This document shows positions 29,925 through 37,404 of a DNA stretch of 64,000 nucleotides, in pieces. A model generated the notes under the pieces. It saw nothing but the letters and a program-made list of their open reading frames with translations, had not been told where the DNA came from and ran no database searches. Location of the stretch: assembly GCF_009937995.1 (NCBI RefSeq), contig NZ_AP021881.1, positions 3,224,001 to 3,288,000 of the forward strand. Direction: 5' to 3'. The stretch comes from Sulfuriferula nivalis. Lineage in GTDB: Bacteria > Pseudomonadota > Gammaproteobacteria > Burkholderiales > Sulfuriferulaceae. The position numbers and the translations under genes are program-made. Every line of letters starts with the position of its first letter. The first letter of the stretch is position 1.

Positions 29925-30644
29925 TTATATCATGCCGCCATTAATAGAAATAATCTGTCCCGTAATATACGTCGCCTGAGGCGAAGCAAGGAAACTAATG
30001 AGGTCGGCAACTTCATCTGGTTTGCCTGCACGTTTCATCGGTACCATGCGGGCGATGTCTTCGGTGCTGAAGGTGGCTTCACTCATGCTGGTGGTGATGA
30101 TGCCAGGTGCAACGGCGTTAACGGTAATGCCTCGACTGGCGACTTCCAGTGCTAAGGATTTTGTAGCGGAGTTAAGCGCACCCTTTGCGGCGGCGTAGTT
30201 GACCTGTCCGCGATTGCCTGTAATGGCCGCGATGGAAGAAACATTGATAATCCGTCCCCAGCGACTACGTATCATCGGCATCATCACGGTGTGGGTAACA
30301 TTATAAAAACCATTTACCGACACATCCATTACCCGTTGCCATTGATCTATGTGCATACCGGGAAAAACAACATCGTCATGGATGCCAGCGTTATTCACCA
30401 ACACTTGTATGGGGGTGTCATCGACCAGCGGTGTAAGTGTCTCAATAACGGACTGATGGTCGGTGACGTCAAAGCATAAAGCCTGAGCACTATACCCGTT
30501 CAGTGTGATTTCATCTGCCAGCGCTTGTGCAGCATCCAGATTGCGATGGGCATGAATGAATACATGGTAGCCATCCGCAGCCAGCTGGCGACATATTGCC
30601 ATACCGATACCGCCGCTACCACCGGTGACGAGAGCGTGTTTCAT
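29925..30644 (-). CDS. 3-ketoacyl-ACP reductase of the aryl-polyene locus (FabG/ApeQ type)
   Basis: 239 residues of a short-chain dehydrogenase: cofactor motif TGGSGGIG (8-15), NNAG, and the catalytic Ser-Tyr-Lys in NVSSIAAITGNRGQVNYAAAKG. It probably reduces the beta-keto group during each polyene elongation cycle with NADPH, the role shown for ApeQ. The ATG overlaps the dehydratase stop (ATGA). It is the last of four leftward genes (KS, CLF, dehydratase, reductase), a layout characteristic of APE clusters and distinct from housekeeping fatty acid genes. Confidence 0.9.
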   Translation of the reverse strand: MKHALVTGGSGGIGMAICRQLAADGYHVFIHAHRNLDAAQALADEITLNGYSAQALCFDVTDHQSVIETLTPLVDDTPIQVLVNNAGIHDDVVFPGMHIDQWQRVMDVSVNGFYNVTHTVMMPMIRSRWGRIINVSSIAAITGNRGQVNYAAAKGALNSATKSLALEVASRGITVNAVAPGIITTSMSEATFSTEDIARMVPMKRAGKPDEVADLISFLASPQATYITGQIISINGGMI

Positions 30645-31114
30645 GTGAGTGTGCCTGCTTGTTGAAGTTGATTTTCTGCATTTAATATCACTGCGGCGCG
30701 CCCGTCGATCAGTAGTTGTTGTGCAGCATGTACGGTGAATTGGTAAAGAATGTTGTCGGCACTGCTGTGTATGCAGGTTGCGACGATATCGAGATCGTCG
30801 CAGATATCGTCCAGGCGTGGGGTATGTAAGGTGGTGCCACGCACGCTAATTAAAAAGCCGGCACGCGGACGAGCATTATCTCTGGGGGCGAGTAATGCGC
30901 CATGTATTGCCATGGCTTGTGCAGCATATTCAATACCGCAAGCGCAGCTGAGCTGGTCACGTGAACGCAGCGGGTTGTTTGCTAACTTGTGGCTGTTGGC
31001 CAGGCAATGAATCTGCAGTGTATCCCAGCTGACAACATGATCAAGCAGGCACATATCATACTGATGCGGGATGTGTGCAGCTATCCATGCATGATTTAAC
31101 TGCGTGTTCAGCAT
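30641..31114 (-). CDS. Hotdog-fold 3-hydroxyacyl-ACP dehydratase (ApeP type)
   Basis: 157 residues. IAAHIPHQYDMCLLDHVVSWD near the N-terminus contains the catalytic His region of this hotdog family, and SCACGIEYAAQAMAIHGALL supplies the second conserved helix. The sequence matches the ApeP-like dehydratases of aryl-polyene clusters better than FabA or FabZ. In the Xenorhabdus system ApeP works together with ApeI; the ApeI-like partner here is at 45170. It overlaps the CLF-like gene by 7 bp and the reductase by 4 bp. Confidence 0.82.
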   Translation of the reverse strand: MLNTQLNHAWIAAHIPHQYDMCLLDHVVSWDTLQIHCLANSHKLANNPLRSRDQLSCACGIEYAAQAMAIHGALLAPRDNARPRAGFLISVRGTTLHTPRLDDICDDLDIVATCIHSSADNILYQFTVHAAQQLLIDGRAAVILNAENQLQQAGTLT

Positions 31115-31905
31115 AGGGCAATATCTATGGCTATTTGGAGTGGCGGTAAATAGTCGAGCACGACACGAGCACTGCGCTTTTGCGCCAGCGCCTGCATTAA
31201 AGGCAAACTTCGCGCTGAGGGTATGCTGGTTCGTAGTTGCTCCAGCTCTACATTACTCATGGTCAGCGCTGCATCACTGGTCAGGCTGACGCTGATTTTT
31301 GCAATGCTGTGGGCGCTGGCTATGGGTGTGAGCACCATGGCAGTTGCAAAATTATCGGGTATGGGGCGGGTGCGGTGTAAGGGTTCTGGATAAGTGGTGT
31401 CACTGGAAATGAGCAGGGTGGCGGTATGATCCACAACAACCTGAGTGATAGCTTCCAACAAACCTGCACCAAAGCTGGCATCATACGCACACAGCACGGA
31501 AATAGGGGTCATAGCACCCGTGGCAATACTCCAGTAGCCTGCTGCGGCATTGTGTACCGAGTTGTGGAAGCGGGTGGGAGAAATATGTCTATCGTCAGAG
31601 GCCAGGGTAAGGCAAATCTCGTGGCAGTTCTGTCCATCACTGCCTGAAGCGCTATACACGCAAGGCAGTGTAGCGGGATCCAGCCCTGCTGCATTAGATG
31701 CCTCTAATCCCGTTGCCAGCGTGGTTTTGACTATGGCGCCACTGCGACGGCGTTCGGCAGTAGGAAGCAGTGCGGGTGCGGGTAATACCGTAGGCTGGTT
31801 GTTATAAGGCACCAGATCAGCCAGTATGCGCTCACTTTCGCTCCAGCCAGTTAAGCCAGGGCCAAGCAGGCCGATACCATCAATGTAAGCGGTGAGCGTG
31901 GTCAT
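31108..31905 (-). CDS. Ketosynthase chain-length-factor-like protein (ApeC type)
   Basis: 265 residues from an ATG overlapping the KS stop (ATGA, 31902-31905); a longer start nine codons upstream is less likely. It corresponds to the N-terminal half of a ketosynthase (YIDGIGLLGPGL, VYSASGSDGQNC, SPTRFHNSVHNAAAGYWSIA). It lacks the C-terminal HGTxT and KxxxGH motifs, so it cannot condense on its own. In APE systems such half-size proteins pair with the active KS as a chain-length factor, and here they are adjacent and coupled. Confidence 0.82.
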   Translation of the reverse strand: MTTLTAYIDGIGLLGPGLTGWSESERILADLVPYNNQPTVLPAPALLPTAERRRSGAIVKTTLATGLEASNAAGLDPATLPCVYSASGSDGQNCHEICLTLASDDRHISPTRFHNSVHNAAAGYWSIATGAMTPISVLCAYDASFGAGLLEAITQVVVDHTATLLISSDTTYPEPLHRTRPIPDNFATAMVLTPIASAHSIAKISVSLTSDAALTMSNVELEQLRTSIPSARSLPLMQALAQKRSARVVLDYLPPLQIAIDIALC

Positions 31906-33095
31906 GGTGCACGACCAAATATCAGGCTGCAATTAGTGCCGCCAAAGCCGAATGAGTTGCTCATGACATGGGCGATAGCTAGGTCGCGGTTTTCCAGCAG
32001 GTAGTCAAGTGGAATGTCAGCATCCAGTTGCTGGGTATTGATACCCGCAGGCAGCAAATTATTCCGTAGTGCCAGCCCACAGATCACTGCTTCTAATGCG
32101 CCTGCTGCGCCTAAGGTGTGTCCGGTTGCGCCTTTGGTTGAACTGCAAGGAGTGGATGCGCCGAATAATGCACTGACGGCTTTACCTTCGGCTGCGTCAT
32201 TGCTGGGGGTGGCAGTGCCGTGGAGATTGATGTAATCAATCTGTTGTGGAGTTAGTTCGGCCATATCCAGAGCTGCCTGCATGGCCATGCGTGCGCCTAG
32301 TCCTTCTGGGTGTGGCGAGGACATATGGTAGGCGTCACTGGACTCACCCACACCTAATAATAATATGGCATCGTCTTCGAGTTGCGCTGGCTGTTGTTCA
32401 AGCAAAATAAATGCGCCCGCTTCGCCGATGGAAATGCCATCTCGGTTGCTGTCATATGGGCGGCACGGCTGTGCTGCGGTCAGTCCAAGCGAGTTAAAGC
32501 CATAAAGTGTAGTCAGGCATAGTGTATCAACGCCGCCCACCACAGCGGCATCAATCAGCCCCGCAGCTATCATGCGTCGAGCCGAGCTGAATACTTTTGC
32601 GCTTGATGAGCAGGCTGAAGATACGGTAGCTGCAGGCCCTGTCAGTCCAAAATACAGCCGCGTAAAATCAGCGACAGAGTAGGTGTTGTGTTGGGTGCGG
32701 TAGTGGAAGGTATCAGGTAAAGCACCAGTTTCGTCATCTGTCTGTCGATAAGCCAGCTCGGTTTCTAATATGGCGGAGGTGCTGGTGCCGATAAAAACAC
32801 CTATGCGATGACTTCCATACTTTTCAGCAGCGGCACGTACGGCATCGGCAAAGCCATCCTGCATTAATGCCAGTTGTGCCAATCGATTATTACGGCAGTC
32901 ATAGTCAGCAAGGTGCTCGGGTATTTCGACTGCATCTATACCGTCAACCTCGCCGACGGACGTTGTTAAATCTACGGTTTCAAATGTGCACGGCAATAAT
33001 CCGCTATGACACTGCTGCAGTGCAGCCAGTGTTTGTTCCAGCCCGCGACCTATGCAGCTGGTGGCAGTAAAATGGGAAAGTAACAGCGATTTCAA
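31902..33095 (-). CDS. Beta-ketoacyl-ACP synthase of the aryl-polyene locus (ApeO type)
   Basis: 397 residues of the FabB/FabF family with a complete triad: Cys162 in SSACSSSA, His292 in HGTATPSND and His326 after Lys321 in KGATGHTLGAAG. It should extend the polyene by condensing malonyl-ACP. The first codon is TTG, with a weak CGGAT ribosome site; no better in-frame ATG occurs before FTATSCIGRG, so it is kept. It is the first gene of the leftward KS-CLF-dehydratase-reductase group and shares 248 bp with the divergent halogenase-like gene. Confidence 0.9.
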   Translation of the reverse strand: MKSLLLSHFTATSCIGRGLEQTLAALQQCHSGLLPCTFETVDLTTSVGEVDGIDAVEIPEHLADYDCRNNRLAQLALMQDGFADAVRAAAEKYGSHRIGVFIGTSTSAILETELAYRQTDDETGALPDTFHYRTQHNTYSVADFTRLYFGLTGPAATVSSACSSSAKVFSSARRMIAAGLIDAAVVGGVDTLCLTTLYGFNSLGLTAAQPCRPYDSNRDGISIGEAGAFILLEQQPAQLEDDAILLLGVGESSDAYHMSSPHPEGLGARMAMQAALDMAELTPQQIDYINLHGTATPSNDAAEGKAVSALFGASTPCSSTKGATGHTLGAAGALEAVICGLALRNNLLPAGINTQQLDADIPLDYLLENRDLAIAHVMSNSFGFGGTNCSLIFGRAP

Positions 33096-33134
33096 TGTGA
33101 TAAATCCGTTTTAAATTTGCCTGTAGTGGGTAGG

Positions 33135-33180
33135 GAATAATCAGAACATAAATTATTCACCCTGTAGCTGTTTTCTACAG
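33135..33180. repeat. Two inverted repeats in the KS/halogenase divergent region
   Basis: GAATAAT (33135-33141) with ATTATTC (33152-33158), and CTGTAG (33162-33167) with CTACAG (33175-33180), lie side by side between the KS gene and the halogenase-like gene. They could be operators that coordinate the two half-operons. No regulator gene is nearby to match them with. Confidence 0.35.
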
Positions 33181-33213
33181 TCGACTGTGCAATTATCGCA
33201 TTACCTGTATGGA

Positions 33214-33326
33214 ATTACATAGAAGCATCATGATTTTGGCGTAAAATGCATCATTGTTCGGATGGGGAAAGCTGAACAAAGGTGCTCGCCAGCAATCTTG
33301 CTAACAGAAAGATGCTTCTGTGTAGT
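33214..33326 (+). promoter_or_regulatory. Candidate structured RNA leader of the halogenase-like gene
   Basis: ATTACATAGAAGCATC (33214-33229) pairs along all 16 positions with 33311-33326 as RNA, with two U-G wobbles, closing an 81-nt interior. Inside are further possible hairpins: TTGTTC/GAACAA (33254-33259 with 33274-33279), AGCA/TGCT (33291-33302) and ATTTT/AAAAT (33233-33247). The element ends 17 nt before the ATG at 33344 and just before its ribosome site. It matches no riboswitch class I recognise. A degenerate inverted-repeat element is the alternative, but I see no target duplication. Confidence 0.4.
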
Positions 33327-33343
33327 CCAATCAAAAGAGTTCT

Positions 33344-34678
33344 ATGAATAAAAACACTTCAATTTTGCAAGACACGAATTGTACAAGCTGCGATGTGTTG
33401 GTCATCGGCGGTGGACCTGCGGGTTCTACGGCTGCGACTTTGCTGGCTGAGCGCGGCTATCAGGTGACGCTGCTGGAAAAAGCACACCATCCACGCTTTC
33501 ATATCGGAGAGTCACTTTTGCCGGCTAATTTACCCTTGCTTGAACGGCTGGGTGTAGCTGATGCGGTCAAGGCTATCGGCATGGAGAAATGGGGTGCCGA
33601 GTTTGTTTCTCCTCAGCACGATCATCAGCAGCGGTTTGAGTTTGCCGATGCCTGGGATAAATCCATGCCCATGGCATATCAAGTACGCCGTGCAGACTTT
33701 GATGAAATACTCATCCGTAATGCGGCGGCTAAAAATGCAACCGTGCTGGAAGGGTGTCAGGTACAGGATGTGCAGTTTTTACCTGATGGGCAAGGGGCGA
33801 TAGTCCAGGCGCAGCTGGATGATGGTAAAAAATTGAGCTGGCATGCGCGTTTTGTACTGGATGCTTCAGGTCGAGATACTTTTTTGGGTAATCGGCTCCA
33901 AGCCAAGCAGCGTAATAAAAAACATAACAGCACTGCTATTTATGCACACTTCTCAGGTGCGCAGCGCCATGCGGGTAAGGAAGCAGGGTACATTACTGTG
34001 TTCTGGTTTGAGCATGGCTGGTTCTGGTTTATTCCGCTGGCAGATGGAACGACCAGCGTGGGCGCGGTGACCTGGCCTTATTATTTGAAGACGCGCGGCA
34101 AGAAAACGCTGACCGAATTCTTTAACGAGACCATCGCCATGAGTCCTATGTTGATGGAACGCCTGACCTCCGCAAAAATGGAGACTGCAGTTGAAGCCAC
34201 GGGTAATTTTTCGTATGTGTGTGATCGCACCCACGGAGAGAATTTCCTGCTGTTGGGCGATGCCTATGCCTTTATTGACCCGGTGTTTTCATCAGGTGTG
34301 ATGCTTGCAATGCAAAGCGCATTTGTTGGTGCGGATACAGTTGATACTTGTCTGCGTAATCCTGAGCAGGCAGCGGCCGCTTTGAAAAAATTCGATCACA
34401 GTACGCGCAGGGGACCAAAAGCATTTTCCTGGTTTATTTATCGTATGACCAACCCGACCATGCGCGATATGTTCATGGGGCCACGCAATATTTTGCGTAC
34501 TAAAGAAGCCGTGCTTTCTGTGCTGGCGGGAGATATCTTCGGTAAAACGCCGATAGGACCCTCAATTACTTTTTTCAAGACGCTCTATTATTTGGGATCT
34601 GTGTTTAATTTGCGCCGCACGCTGCACGCCTGGCGATTGCGTAAATTGAATATACGTCCCGTTGATGATGTCGTTTGA
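33344..34678 (+). CDS. Flavin-dependent halogenase-like oxidoreductase
   Basis: 444 residues. Motifs in order: FAD-binding GGGPAG (22-27), GESLLP (55-60), the candidate catalytic Lys82 in KWGAEF, the halogenase signature WFWFIP (226-231, WxWxIP) and DPVFSSG (312-318). The enzyme would use reduced flavin and oxygen to form hypohalous acid at Lys82 and halogenate an aromatic or acyl-carrier-bound substrate. Related genes occur in xanthomonadin and other aryl-polyene clusters, where the pigment can be brominated. Activity and the halide used are not shown by sequence, and some relatives may act as plain oxidoreductases. It begins a rightward pair with the acyltransferase and has an unusual leader. 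Confidence 0.85.
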   Translation: MNKNTSILQDTNCTSCDVLVIGGGPAGSTAATLLAERGYQVTLLEKAHHPRFHIGESLLPANLPLLERLGVADAVKAIGMEKWGAEFVSPQHDHQQRFEFADAWDKSMPMAYQVRRADFDEILIRNAAAKNATVLEGCQVQDVQFLPDGQGAIVQAQLDDGKKLSWHARFVLDASGRDTFLGNRLQAKQRNKKHNSTAIYAHFSGAQRHAGKEAGYITVFWFEHGWFWFIPLADGTTSVGAVTWPYYLKTRGKKTLTEFFNETIAMSPMLMERLTSAKMETAVEATGNFSYVCDRTHGENFLLLGDAYAFIDPVFSSGVMLAMQSAFVGADTVDTCLRNPEQAAAALKKFDHSTRRGPKAFSWFIYRMTNPTMRDMFMGPRNILRTKEAVLSVLAGDIFGKTPIGPSITFFKTLYYLGSVFNLRRTLHAWRLRKLNIRPVDDVV

Positions 34679-34735
34679 TCTGGTGTGTTAATGAAGAATT
34701 ATAGTCTTGCTTACTGCATCGTATGGTAGCTGAGG

Positions 34736-35500
34736 ATGATGCGGCGTATAGCAGTAGTTTATGATTATCTGGTGTTATATCTGGGCCTGATCTGGCTAGG
34801 TTTGTTGTGTCTGGGCTGGACGCCGATTGCCGTGTTGTTGCATCCTTTGCTGCCTAAACGCTGGGGTCGGATACTGGGTCGTCGGGTCATTACGTCGGCA
34901 TTCCGCATGTATCTGGCGAGTCTGACCATGTCGCGGCGCTGTCATTTTGATTTGACTGCGCTAGATGCCTTGCGCGATGAAGCGCCGTTGATCATTGCAC
35001 CCAATCACCCCTGTTTGCTCGATGCGGTCATGGTGATTTCGCGTTTGCCTAACGTTGCCTGCGTGATGAAGGCGGACTTGATGAATAATGTTTTTCTCGG
35101 TGCCGGCGCACGGTTAGCAGGTTATATTCGAAGTGAGCCCTTACGCCACATGATACGGCTTGCGGTCGATGATTTTCAGCACGGCAGTCACTTGCTATTG
35201 TTTCCCGAAGGCACGCGCACCACACAAGACCCGGTGAATCCGCTCAAAGGTAGCGTCGCGCTGATCGCCCATCAAGCCCAGGTGCGGGTGCAAACCGTAT
35301 TAATCGAAACCGATACGCATTACCTCAGCAAAGGCTGGTCGTTGTTTCGCAAGCCAGCAATGCCCATTACTTACCGTTTGCGTCTGGGGCGCTGTTTTGA
35401 TGCCCCACAAAATACTCAGGCGTTTATGATGGAGCTGGAAGATTACTTTACAAATGAACTGGTGCAAGGCTCAGCGTTTCATCGCATGGGCACATTATGA
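34736..35500 (+). CDS. PlsC-like 1-acylglycerol-3-phosphate acyltransferase
   Basis: 254 residues with an N-terminal hydrophobic helix (10-38), the catalytic HX4D as NHPCLLD (His91, Asp96) and the substrate motif FPEGTRTTQD. PlsC-type acyltransferases are regular members of aryl-polyene clusters and are thought to help join the polyene to a glycerolipid anchor at the inner membrane; that role here is inferred. Two adjacent ATGs (34736, 34739) follow GCTGAGG. It lies 57 bp after the halogenase-like gene on the same strand. Confidence 0.85.
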   Translation: MMRRIAVVYDYLVLYLGLIWLGLLCLGWTPIAVLLHPLLPKRWGRILGRRVITSAFRMYLASLTMSRRCHFDLTALDALRDEAPLIIAPNHPCLLDAVMVISRLPNVACVMKADLMNNVFLGAGARLAGYIRSEPLRHMIRLAVDDFQHGSHLLLFPEGTRTTQDPVNPLKGSVALIAHQAQVRVQTVLIETDTHYLSKGWSLFRKPAMPITYRLRLGRCFDAPQNTQAFMMELEDYFTNELVQGSAFHRMGTL

Positions 35501-35577
35501 CCTAACTTATCTAGGTGCATTTGCCTAGAAATACCTATGCTGAATATAATCATAATAGACAGTATGGTGAGTATTTT

Positions 35578-36348
35578 TCACTCTGCCAGTGACGGGTAGA
35601 GCTTGACGGCAATGAACAGCAGTCCAGCAAATATCCCTATTAAGACCGAGAAATCAACGCGGAAACCGTAAACGCTGGTGCCGTTAGTAATGACTAATCC
35701 GCGCAGCGCATCAATCAGATAAGTAAGTGGATTGATGCGCGCAACCAGACGTAACCAGTGCGGCATGATATCCAGGGGATAAATTGCGTTGCTGGCGAAA
35801 AACATGGGCATGGTCAGCACTTGACCTATGCCCATGAAACGTTCGCGAGTCTTAACGATGCAGGCAATGACGAGTGAGAATGTGGCAAATATGCCGGCAC
35901 CCAGCATTACGCTGCCTGCTACCGCCAGTATGGCTAACGGATCCAGCCGAATTGAGACATGCATCACCAGCGCAATCAGGTAAATGACTATAGTCTGGAT
36001 CAGGCCACGAAATCCTGCGGCGATGGCTTTGCCAAATACCAGCGAGGCGCGCCAGGCTGGGCTCACCAATAATTTATGTACGACACCGAGGTCGCGTTCC
36101 CAGATAATTGCGATGCCATAGAAGATTGAGCTGAACAGTATGCTTTGCGCGAGTATGCCCGGGGTAATGAATGCCAGATAATTGACTTGGCCAGTATGAA
36201 TGCCGCGCACCTGAGCAAGCACTTGTCCAAACACGACTAGCCATAACAATGGCTGTATAGCACGGGAAAGCAGTTCGGTTGGGTCGCGGATGAGCTTAAT
36301 TAATTCCACTTCTACTATGGCGGAAGTCTCGCGGATAAGTCGTTGCAT
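35578..36348 (-). CDS. ABC-2 type permease (DrrB-like)
   Basis: 256 residues with six membrane segments and the ABC-2 signature (FASNAIYPLDIMPHWLRLVARINPLTYLIDALRGL). It fits the daunorubicin-resistance DrrB group of drug and lipid exporters. The ATPase gene lies 10 bp upstream on the same strand. Position inside the polyene locus suggests export of the pigment, a precursor, or the product linked to the Tgl-like gene; the sequence does not choose between these. Confidence 0.88.
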   Translation of the reverse strand: MQRLIRETSAIVEVELIKLIRDPTELLSRAIQPLLWLVVFGQVLAQVRGIHTGQVNYLAFITPGILAQSILFSSIFYGIAIIWERDLGVVHKLLVSPAWRASLVFGKAIAAGFRGLIQTIVIYLIALVMHVSIRLDPLAILAVAGSVMLGAGIFATFSLVIACIVKTRERFMGIGQVLTMPMFFASNAIYPLDIMPHWLRLVARINPLTYLIDALRGLVITNGTSVYGFRVDFSVLIGIFAGLLFIAVKLYPSLAE

Positions 36349-36358
36349 CTGTTTACTT

Positions 36359-37183
36359 TCAGCCCAGGCGGTGAGCGGTTCGGCGAGTTTTGGCTACATC
36401 ATTATATGAGCCGCTTTCATGTATGGATCCACCCGCATAATGCGCGAACACCTCATCCATGGTGGCGGTTTCCCCCAGTCCTGCGCGCAACTCGGCAGGT
36501 TTGCCGATAATGCTGATCTTGCCTGCGTGCAGTATCGCCAGCGTGTCACATAGTATTTCTGCTTCTTCCATATCGTGCGTGGTAATGAGTACGGTCATGC
36601 CATAGTCACGGCGCAAATCCAGTAACCTGTCCCAGACTATGTGTCGCGCGACAGGGTCCAGCCCTATCGTGGGTTCGTCGAGAAACAGAATGGCGGGACG
36701 ATGCAGCATGGCCTGCGCCAACTCTAGTCTGCGTATCATGCCACCAGAATAGGTTTTAACCAGCTTGTTTGCTGATTCTGTCAGCCCCATGAAACTCAGG
36801 GCATCATTGATACGCGTTTTGGTGTTGTGCGCATCCAGACCATACAGTCGTGCCGATAACTTCAGATTTTCAAAACCCGTTAGTGCGCCGTCAGCGGATA
36901 GCAATTGAGACACATAACCGATACGCCGCCGAACTTCTCCGGGTGCCTGGATAATGTTAAATCCGCCGACTTCAGCTGAGCCGCTGGTGGGCGGCAGCAG
37001 CGTAGTCAACATTTTGATCAGCGTGCTTTTTCCCGCACCGTTTGCACCCAGTAAACCAAAAATTTCTCCATATTTAACCTGAAGCACAATGTGATCTACA
37101 GCAGTCAGGCGACCAAACTGGCGCGTCAGTGCTGTTGTCTGGATGGCAAAGTCGTCCAGTTTTTCGGGGGTAGTTGGGTTCAT
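36359..37183 (-). CDS. ABC exporter ATPase (DrrA-like)
   Basis: 274 residues from the ATG at 37181-37183. A GTG eighteen codons upstream (37237) is an alternative; neither has a good ribosome site. Walker A is LGANGAGKST, the signature is YSGGMIRRLELAQAM, Walker B is ILFLDEPTIGLDP and the switch His lies in TTHDMEEAE. This is the DrrA type, which pairs with DrrB-like permeases. It powers the permease encoded directly downstream. It is distinct from the NodIJ-like pair at 13.8 kb. Confidence 0.88.
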   Translation of the reverse strand: MNPTTPEKLDDFAIQTTALTRQFGRLTAVDHIVLQVKYGEIFGLLGANGAGKSTLIKMLTTLLPPTSGSAEVGGFNIIQAPGEVRRRIGYVSQLLSADGALTGFENLKLSARLYGLDAHNTKTRINDALSFMGLTESANKLVKTYSGGMIRRLELAQAMLHRPAILFLDEPTIGLDPVARHIVWDRLLDLRRDYGMTVLITTHDMEEAEILCDTLAILHAGKISIIGKPAELRAGLGETATMDEVFAHYAGGSIHESGSYNDVAKTRRTAHRLG

Positions 37184-37266
37184 ATCAGGTATGACGCTCT
37201 CTTTCGGATTTCGTTCTTCGTGATACAAAAACAACACTAACGACAGTCAGCGTTGTCGGTAAGCAG

Positions 37267-37338
37267 TCAGGAAAGCTCTATAGAATGAGCGGCCTGAAAT
37301 GTTTGCACAGGCTCAATTCTGCCTTCTATTTCAGACAT
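37267..37338 (-). CDS. Possible 23-residue peptide upstream of the ABC exporter
   Basis: A minus-strand ATG at 37336-37338 is preceded by a good purine-rich ribosome site (AAAGAGAGAAG) at proper spacing and followed by 23 codons and TGA. The peptide begins MSEIEGRIEPVQ, contains two glutamines and no cysteine, and ends IELS. It may be a leader peptide for the exporter genes, a small product, or chance. It is divergent from the Tgl-like gene and only 66 bp from it. No homologue is recognised. Confidence 0.25.
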   Translation of the reverse strand: MSEIEGRIEPVQTFQAAHSIELS

Positions 37339-37404
37339 GGTCTTCTCTCTTTAAGTATTGATGCAAGGAGTGGGTGCTGATCACTGGCATCGTAAATAAA
37401 GTTT

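Noticed and set aside
30641-33095. Housekeeping fatty acid synthesis cluster
   Set aside because: The half-size KS-like protein, ApeP-type dehydratase and nearby MMPL, LolA-like and halogenase genes fit an aryl-polyene locus, and fabD, fabH, acpP and plsX are absent.
33135-33160. A third ECF-type promoter beginning GGAATA at 33134
   Set aside because: The 16-bp spacer leads to TTCACC, not CGTC, so it does not match the pair at 6720-6800.
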